DNA of 64,000 bases from Vicia villosa (Eukaryota; Streptophyta; Magnoliopsida; Fabales; Fabaceae). Below are positions 58,011-64,000 of this stretch, one piece after another (position 1 is the first letter of the stretch; each line of letters opens with the position of its first letter). The stretch lies in contig NW_026705419.1 in assembly GCF_029867415.1 (NCBI RefSeq), forward strand, positions 310,001-374,000, read 5' to 3'. Position numbers and translations under genes: made by a program. Under the pieces are notes generated by a model. That model had not been told where the DNA came from. It saw nothing but the letters and a program-made list of their open reading frames with translations, and did not search any database.

Positions 58011-58080
58011 CCACGCGCGTGGCCCAGTTGGTATTTGTTTTGTTTGGTAACCTATGGGGCGTGGGTTCAAGCCTTGAAGG
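58011..58080 (+). other. tRNA-like module 2 in G LTR
   Basis: TGGCCCAGTTGG (58020-58031) is a perfect A box. GGGTTCAAGCC (58063-58073) is a B box 31 nt later. The palindrome CCACGCGCGTGG (58011-58022) overlaps the 5' end exactly as in A. Offset from LTR start is about 2.53 kb in G and 2.55 kb in A, so the two are positional homologs. Confidence 0.55.
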
Positions 58081-59589
58081 AGACAAACCCAATTTTTTAC
58101 CACTATTTTCTTTTGTTTTATTCACAAATTTCACATAATTATTTAACCTATCAAACTAATCCATTTTCACTTCATTTTTCACACACTTGTTATTTAATAT
58201 ACCTATTTTATGAATAATCAAAAAAATCATAAAAATATTATTTATTTCATGTATTTTAATTAGGTTTAAAATAGTATGTTTTTTAAGTGTTCTCTTAAAT
58301 ACTTTAAAATATATATTTTCATTTTGTTTTAACCTAATTACTTTGTGAATAATTTTATGATAAAACCCTAATTGTTTAGGTCTTAATTAGGTATAGATTT
58401 CATCTTTGCCTTAATTAAGTTGACTTTTGTCAATTTGCAAAACTATTTTCAATCTCCGATTAAACGGATGATTAAGGTTTTCAAACAACAAAACCTTATA
58501 TCATTTCAATCATTTTCAACTGTTTCTCATAAAAAGTAAAACATTTTTAAGTGGGCCTCTAATAGAGTGTAAGTCCCAACACCTTCTTCTCTTCTTAGCT
58601 TGTTTTCAAAACTGTATTTTCAAAATCTTCTTTCTGTTTTCAAAACATTCTTCTGGTATTTGAAGGGCATTATTCCCGGTGAAACTCTTCAGATACCTAT
58701 GTGACCTATGTCCATCTTCATTTCTTCTGTTTTCAAAAACCATTAACTGTTTATCATATATATATTCAACTGTTATCCACCAATTACTGTTGAGGCTCTG
58801 TACATACTTCTTCAATGGCCTCCACTCCATCCAGGTTAGGCTTTACAAGCTTTCCATTTACAGTCTTTATTTAAATTACTGTCAAATATAAACTGTGCAT
58901 ATATATTAGTTTAGGACTACGTCTGAGTGTAAACCTTAGGACAGTTAAACTATATATATATATTATAGGAATATGGCCTAGGATTGAGAATGTCTTCCCG
59001 GTGAAGGCTCTTTCCTAATTAGAGATTTGTAGTTCAAAACCCCCAAGATGAATTATTCCCAGTGAAACATCTTGGCAAAAACCTTAGAATCCAAAAAAAT
59101 AGGACACATCCACCCAAAGAGGAATTATTCCCGGTGAAACCTCTTACCCATTTGCTTAAAGCCAAAATAAGTTCAAAACCACATAGCTTTCTCTTGTGCT
59201 ATAACAAGGACCCTCGATTAGCCTCCTCTTGGGATTTGTACAAGGACCCACAGGCTTCTTAAAAGCATTTCCAGCTTCCTCTTGAGCTTGTATACAAGGA
59301 CCCATCAGGTTTCTTATAAACATAGGAACAGGTCTTTAGTCACCTTTTAACCTACCCTGGTGAGTTTCTTCCAATTTAAACCAGACTTTAAACAAGCTAA
59401 GTTTGTCTCAATTTTACATTGAGTACACCTTTTGGAATGAGAGGCATGGACAGTCTCTGTCACCCTTATCTTCATTAATCTTCCTTAGCAGAGTCTAGGA
59501 TCCATGTTTTGTTTATCCTCAGTCAGAGTCAGCCTTCATCTTGGGCTTTAAACAAGAACTCTTATTAGATAATCTTTCTGCCATCATCT

Positions 59590-59890
59590 TAACAAAAACC
59601 CCTGGAAAGGGTTAGCCTCCAAATCATTCTTTCATTTTAATAAAAACCCCTGGAAAGGGTTAGCCTCCAAATCATTCTTTCATTTTTACAAAAACCCCTG
59701 GAAAGGGTTAGCCTCCAAAATCACTTCTTCAAAAACCAAAGATTCATTTCTCTTAGGAGATAATTTCCCCAAAAGAGTCAAAACCCCTGGAAAGGGTCAG
59801 CCTCCAAAAACATGACAAAAATCAGTCTTTTAACAGACAATTTCACCAGCTGAGTCAAAATCCCTGGAAAGGGTTAGCTTCCAAAAAAAA
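59590..59890. repeat. About 47-bp tandem repeat in G LTR
   Basis: AAACCCCTGGAAAGGGTTAG followed by CCTCCAAA occurs at about 59597, 59643, 59691, 59771 and 59848. The first three are nearly identical; the later ones have longer, diverged spacers. Confidence 0.85.
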
Positions 59891-59942
59891 TCAGTCTTTT
59901 AATAAATAAATCCTTCAGTAGAGTCAAAAATCCAACAAAAAT

Positions 59943-60375
59943 AGTTAGCCTCAACCTTGGGCTTCATACAAGGCACCAAAACAATAAAACTCCCCTGTTA
60001 ATAGTCAGCCTCAACCTTGGGCATTGTACAAGGCAGATAATAGAGTCTCCCCAGTGAGTCCTTCATCATTCAGTAGCCACAACCTTGGGCTTTGTACAAG
60101 GCAGATAAATCATATTTCATATGTCAAAGATTCCTAACATCTAGGATCTTTTCCCATAGAACCATCCATACTCAGTTTATTTAAGAGTCCGCCACAACCT
60201 TGGGCTTTGTACAAGGCAGAAAATAATATTTTTTCTAGCTAGAGTCAGCCTCAATTCTGGGCTTTGTACAGAATACAAAAATTCCTTGTAATTAACCCCT
60301 AGTGGAGTCATCTCCCAGAGTCAATAAATAATACATTAATCAAAAAGCCTCAAGCTTGGGCCTCATACAAGCCAG
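59943..60375. repeat. Dispersed CCTCAACCTTGGGCTTTGTACAAGGCA repeats in G LTR
   Basis: Six related blocks (CAACCTTGGGCTTTGTACAAGG and variants) occur at about 59950, 60010, 60079, 60195, 60250 and 60348, with another at 60746. Each block is itself a weak inverted repeat (CCTTGggcttTGTACAAGG). Spacing is irregular. Confidence 0.75.
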
Positions 60376-61323
60376 TTAAAAATCAAATCTTTTATACAGT
60401 AGATAGACATAGCTTATCTCTATAGAGAGATCTTTCCTCTATCTCACCACATTCAAACAAACAAACATTACATTTCATTTTAATCAAGTCTCCCATTTAG
60501 GATTTTGAAAGGCATGAGCTGGCAGTAAAACCCAGACATGTGGTAACTTTCCCTAATTTGGATGAGCATCTTTCTTTCATTTAAGAGGCATTTGACTGGT
60601 ATACTTGCACATACACAAGTAAGGTCCCCCTCTTGAATGAAATGAATTCAGTTATTCTGTCACTCTTTTAATGTTTGTGGTGGAATAGTAGAAATACCTC
60701 TCTGTAAAGATGACTTCATGTCTCTTTAGTGTAAACAGAGATTTAATTCAAGCTTCAACCTTGAGCTTCAAGCAAGGCACCCAAAAATAATTAATAATTA
60801 ATTAGTTCCCCGAACTACATTAAGCTCTGACTTCCATTAGGGATATGTAGGCATGAGGTTCACAAGGAATCTCAGCGAGCTAATAAAATACCAAAAATAG
60901 TCAGTCTGTCTGTCTGTCTTTCTTTTATTCAATTCAATTCCTTCTCCTAATACAAAGGAGAAACTTTCCCAATAATCATTAACAGCACAAACACATTTAG
61001 ACACAGAGAAGGTTCCTGTAGAGTACTACAGATATGTAGGGTGTTTAAACACTTCCCTATGTATAACCGACCTCCCGGACTCCAGAATTTCTAGTCTAGG
61101 TGAATCCCCACACTTAGCAAACTCCTAGGGTTTAGTTGAGATATTTTTTCCCCTTTCCTACTCGTAGGACAAATAAGAAAGTTCGTGTGATATCGTAGGA
61201 AGAACTGAAATAAAATTCATCCCACCACGGGCGCATTCTCCTTCCAAATTTCGCGTGAAGGGTCTAGCGTGTCGTCCTCCCAAGTGAAACGGGGAGGTAA
61301 AAAAAACGACAACCACAGAAAAA

Positions 61324-61341
61324 TGGCGACTCTGCTGGGGA
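61324..61341 (+). promoter_or_regulatory. Primer binding site of G
   Basis: TGGCGACTCTGCTGGGGA lies six bases after the LTR end CCACA. It fits the 3' end of a plant tRNA-Arg (CCCAGCRGAGTCG plus CCA), as described for Ogre. Confidence 0.88.
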
Positions 61342-62135
61342 TATAAGTGTTAAAAACCTTGGTTTTTCATCCAAACCAATGGTTGACCTGTTGCTGGTCC
61401 AGCCCCAATGAGGAATTAGGGATGCCAAATTCCCCCTCAAACAAGAGAGGTCCTGCCTAACCTCTGTGTCATATCATGTGTTTGCTGCATTTATATTTGT
61501 TTATTTTGTTTATTCTGTATCGGGAAAGGGCTTGATTCCCCCTTGTGGTGAGAAATCCTATACCCGGATTTGAGTGCAACATAAGATAGGATGGAGGATG
61601 TCTTCCCGGTGAAGGCCCTCTAATCTTGGTTCACAATTCTACTCTTGGGATTTTCCTGGCTGGTTGTGATTAACTGCGCCACTGCATTCCGAGACTGATT
61701 TGTACCAGGAGGACCTAGAAACACATTAACCCCACTTAAAGCCTTTTTTAGGACGTAGAGCGGTGATTACGAAAGTAATTGTCACGCAGATACTACACTC
61801 AGAGAAAACTCTCTTATAGATACCAATCAACGTATCTTCAAGGTTGAGCAAAAACTCTGAGACCCCTAGAACCCGTTCTACAGGTACAAAAATCCTTATC
61901 CTTAGTTTACCATTGGGGCGAGGTTTGCGTTTTGACTTCATGACCACTATACCCTTCAACGCCATGTTTGTTTAAAACTCTTGTGTGTGCATTCATGCAT
62001 TCATGCATCATTCATTAATAACAACTAAAAACAAAAAGAGTCTTTTTCGAGTCGTTTTTCAAGGAAACTAAATAACGAACGTTTTTGAACTTCATAGAAA
62101 GAGAGAAACGGAGAAAGGACTTAAGGATCTATACC
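61342..62135 (+). other. G leader between PBS and ORF1
   Basis: Non-coding. It contains a TTGGTTGACC/CTTGGTTTTTC region, an AT-rich end and no clear splice acceptor. A 79-codon frame on the minus strand (61726-61965) has no family and is not called. Confidence 0.6.
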
Positions 62136-63572
62136 ATGAATTATGGGAGAAAGAGAGCTAGGAAATACACCTTCAAGATTCCCCAGGTCGAGGAACTGGG
62201 AAAGCTCGGAAAACTGGTGGTCAACCCCCAGGCTTTCAAGGAGAAGTATGGAAAACTTCTGCCTTTGCTCAATACCAACATTGTGGATGGGATCCTTCCC
62301 ACCTTGGTACAGTTTTACGATCCAACGTATCACTGCTTCACCTTTCCAGATTATCAGCTCATGCCTACGTTGGAGGAGTACTCTCGTCTGATTGGAATAC
62401 CCGTGTACGCGCAAGATCCGTACTCCGGTTTGGAAAAGAATCCTGACGACATTATCATTGCTGCAACTACTCCTTTGAACGTAGTCGACATCAGAACTCA
62501 TATGGTGAGTAGAGGAGGAATTCAAGGATTGCCCTCCAAATTCCTGTTTGATCAAGCTCGGTACTTCGTCAGCATCCAAGATATGAGCGCTTTTGAGGAA
62601 ATATTGGCTTTGCTTATCTACGGATTGTTTTTGTTTCCTAACATTAACGATTTCGTCGACATCAACGCAATTAAGATCTTCTTAATTGGAAATCCAGTTC
62701 CAACCTTGCTTGCGGATGCTTATCACTCTGTGCATTCAAGAAACCTGCAGCGAGGAGGATTAATCACATGTTGCGTACCGTTGTTATACGAATGGTTCGT
62801 TTCGCACCTGCCAAAGTCTAGCACTTTCTGGAATATGAGGGATGGCCTTTACTGGTCACAGAAAATCATGTCCCTCACTCATACGGATATTGATTGGTGT
62901 AGTCCTGACAACGACGAAACCAAGATCATCTTCAGTTGCGGAAGTTTTCCCAACATACCCCTTATTGGAACTAAGGGAGGAATCAGTTACAATCCAACTT
63001 TAGCCCGTCGTCAATACGGCTATCCCATGAAAAATATACCAAGTAACATCCAATTGGAGGGTGTGTTCTTCAAGAACATCGACGATCATGGCAACATGCT
63101 GAAGAAGGAAATTGTCCAAGCCTGGCGTCTTGTTCACAGCAAAGGGAGAAGATTGTTAGGAAAACATCTTTGCATCTCCCTGGATCCTTACCTTCAATGG
63201 GTACGCGTCAGAGCATTCAAGCTCAGGATGCCATATCAGCATCAAGAACCCATTCCCCTAAGGGAACCAATTTACCTTTTCTCCACCGATGTTGAAAAAT
63301 TACAAGCGGCATTAAACAAGGTATGCCAAGAAAGGGATGCTTGGAGGAACAAGTATCGAATCGTCAACACGGAAAATGTTGAGATTCATAACATCCTAAG
63401 AAGGAAGGATGAGTTACTTGAAGTGCTCGATTGACAAGTGACACAAACGTCACTTTCTCATCATATCCCTCCTGCTTCCTGGATCATCGATCAGCTCACG
63501 TCAGAGAACGCTCAGCTCAAGAAACAGAAGAAGATGTTAGAACGTGAAGTCGGCTCTTCGTCAAAGTTTTAG
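62136..63572 (+). pseudogene. G ORF1 with a premature TGA near its end
   Basis: Start chosen at the Met at 62136 (MNYGRKR), which matches the A start (MEWVKRH); the frame is open 17 codons further up. Conserved blocks: FTFPDYQLMPTLEEYSRLIG, ALLIYGLFLFPN, FLIGNPVPTLLADAYHS and GGISYNPTLARRQ. A TGA at 63432-63434 ends the main frame after 432 codons. The same frame stays open for another 45 codons to TAG at 63570-63572 and ends in a Lys-rich coiled coil and SSSKF, similar to the A C terminus (GSSSDEDV). The TGA probably came from CGA. Loss of the last tenth may still leave a working protein; not certain. Confidence 0.75.
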
Positions 63573-63861
63573 AGTCCTTTCTCTCAGTTTCTCTGTATTT
63601 CTTTTTCAAAGTGTGTAAAAAACGGCGTTTTCGCTTAATTAATAAAAGTTTGATGTTTCATAACGTAATTATGGTGTTTCCTTGAAAAATATTAACTTAA
63701 TTGCATATCATACATCGCTTTAGTCGCACGCACTGACACGAGAATTGTCGCGGATCTAATAGTCACTTTCCTTTCTCCAGAAAGAGAGGAGGAGAAGGAG
63801 GTGAACCAAGACTTTCAAGCTGTCTCATCCATACAACACTCATTCAAGTCGCAAGAAAAGA

Positions 63862-64000
63862 ATGGAAGACTTTGAGCAAGAGAATGGAGAACTCAGAGAA
63901 GAGGTTAATACTCTCAAAGATGCTATCGAAAGGCTCAATAGCATGGTAGAAGCCCTGGTAGTTGCACAGAATAGACCAACGCCAGAAGAACCACAAAGGA
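63862..64000 (+). CDS. gag: G gag, N-terminal fragment (window edge)
   Basis: ATG at 63862 opens a frame of 46 codons to the end of the window (MEDFEQENGELREEV...). It is a heptad-like coiled coil that matches the first residues of A gag (ME-x-x-EQEN-x-ELR). The 289-nt spacer after ORF1 has no features. Confidence 0.85.
   Translation, partial: MEDFEQENGELREEVNTLKDAIERLNSMVEALVVAQNRPTPEEPQR

Larger units (their letters stand above)
55489..61317 (+). mobile_element. G 5' LTR (5829 bp)
   Basis: It starts TGTCATACCCTAACTTTTAACC and ends GACAACCACA, followed by GAAAAA and the PBS, as in A. It is longer than the A LTR mainly because of tandem and dispersed repeats between 59000 and 60800. Short open frames inside are non-coding. 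Confidence 0.88.
55489..64000 (+). mobile_element. Element G: Ogre, plus strand, running off the window
   Basis: 5' LTR (55489-61317), PBS, leader, ORF1 and the start of gag are visible in normal Ogre order. The LTR is collinear with that of A (TATA, splice-donor-like site, tRNA-like module and repeat blocks in the same order) but clearly diverged. Its insertion in the F PBS makes it one of the younger events in the window. Confidence 0.9.

Overview
The window is plant nuclear DNA made almost entirely of nested Ty3/gypsy LTR retrotransposons of the Tat/Ogre type. The evidence is very long LTRs (3.4 to 5.8 kb), an extra ORF1 upstream of gag, an intron-like gap between protease and reverse transcriptase, a second RNase H domain, tandem repeats between pol and the 3' LTR, and primer binding sites of the form TGGYGACTYYRCTGGGGA. 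Ogre elements this large and abundant are known mainly from Fabeae legumes (pea, vetch/faba bean, lentil, Lathyrus). That tribe is my best guess, but no host gene is present to confirm it.

Layout. I use letters for elements. E is the oldest host element (minus strand): its 3' LTR, 3' UTR, pol, gag-pro and ORF1 lie at 1986-2693 plus 38252-52117. All three of its coding regions carry nonsense or frameshift lesions. A (2694-38246, minus) is a complete Ogre with LTRs of 4953 and 4952 bp and a 5-bp target duplication GCTTC, inserted in the 3' LTR of E. B (9574-22653, minus) is a complete non-autonomous element with LTRs of 3843 and 3847 bp and target duplication CCGCC, inserted in the 3' UTR of A. 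H (ends at 1985, plus) is a B-like LTR end also inserted in the 3' LTR of E. F (52118-55488, plus) is a 3355-bp LTR plus a truncated primer site, inserted in the leader of E. G (55489 to the window edge, plus) is an Ogre with a 5829-bp LTR, inserted inside the primer binding site of F. The first 430 bases are the end of an unrelated-looking LTR.

How the parts work. In A the order of transcription (right to left) is 5' LTR, PBS, leader, ORF1, gag-protease, a 365-nt predicted intron, RT-RNaseH-aRNaseH-integrase, 3' UTR (split by B), PPT, 3' LTR. Predicted splicing joins protease and RT in frame in both A and E, with donor and acceptor at equivalent places. B has lost pol, protease and the capsid part of gag. 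It keeps a small open gag-like ORF with two tandem copies of the CCHC-like knuckle module, so it would depend on proteins from relatives such as A.

Points most worth a second look: the knuckle-duplicated mini-gag of B; tRNA-like A-box/B-box modules in the LTRs of A, B and G; the apparent age inversion between B and its host A; a 12-nt deletion in the RT of the otherwise young element A; palindrome clusters flanking the F promoter; and tandem repeats in three different 3' UTRs. No cellular protein gene, functional RNA gene or CRISPR array could be supported.
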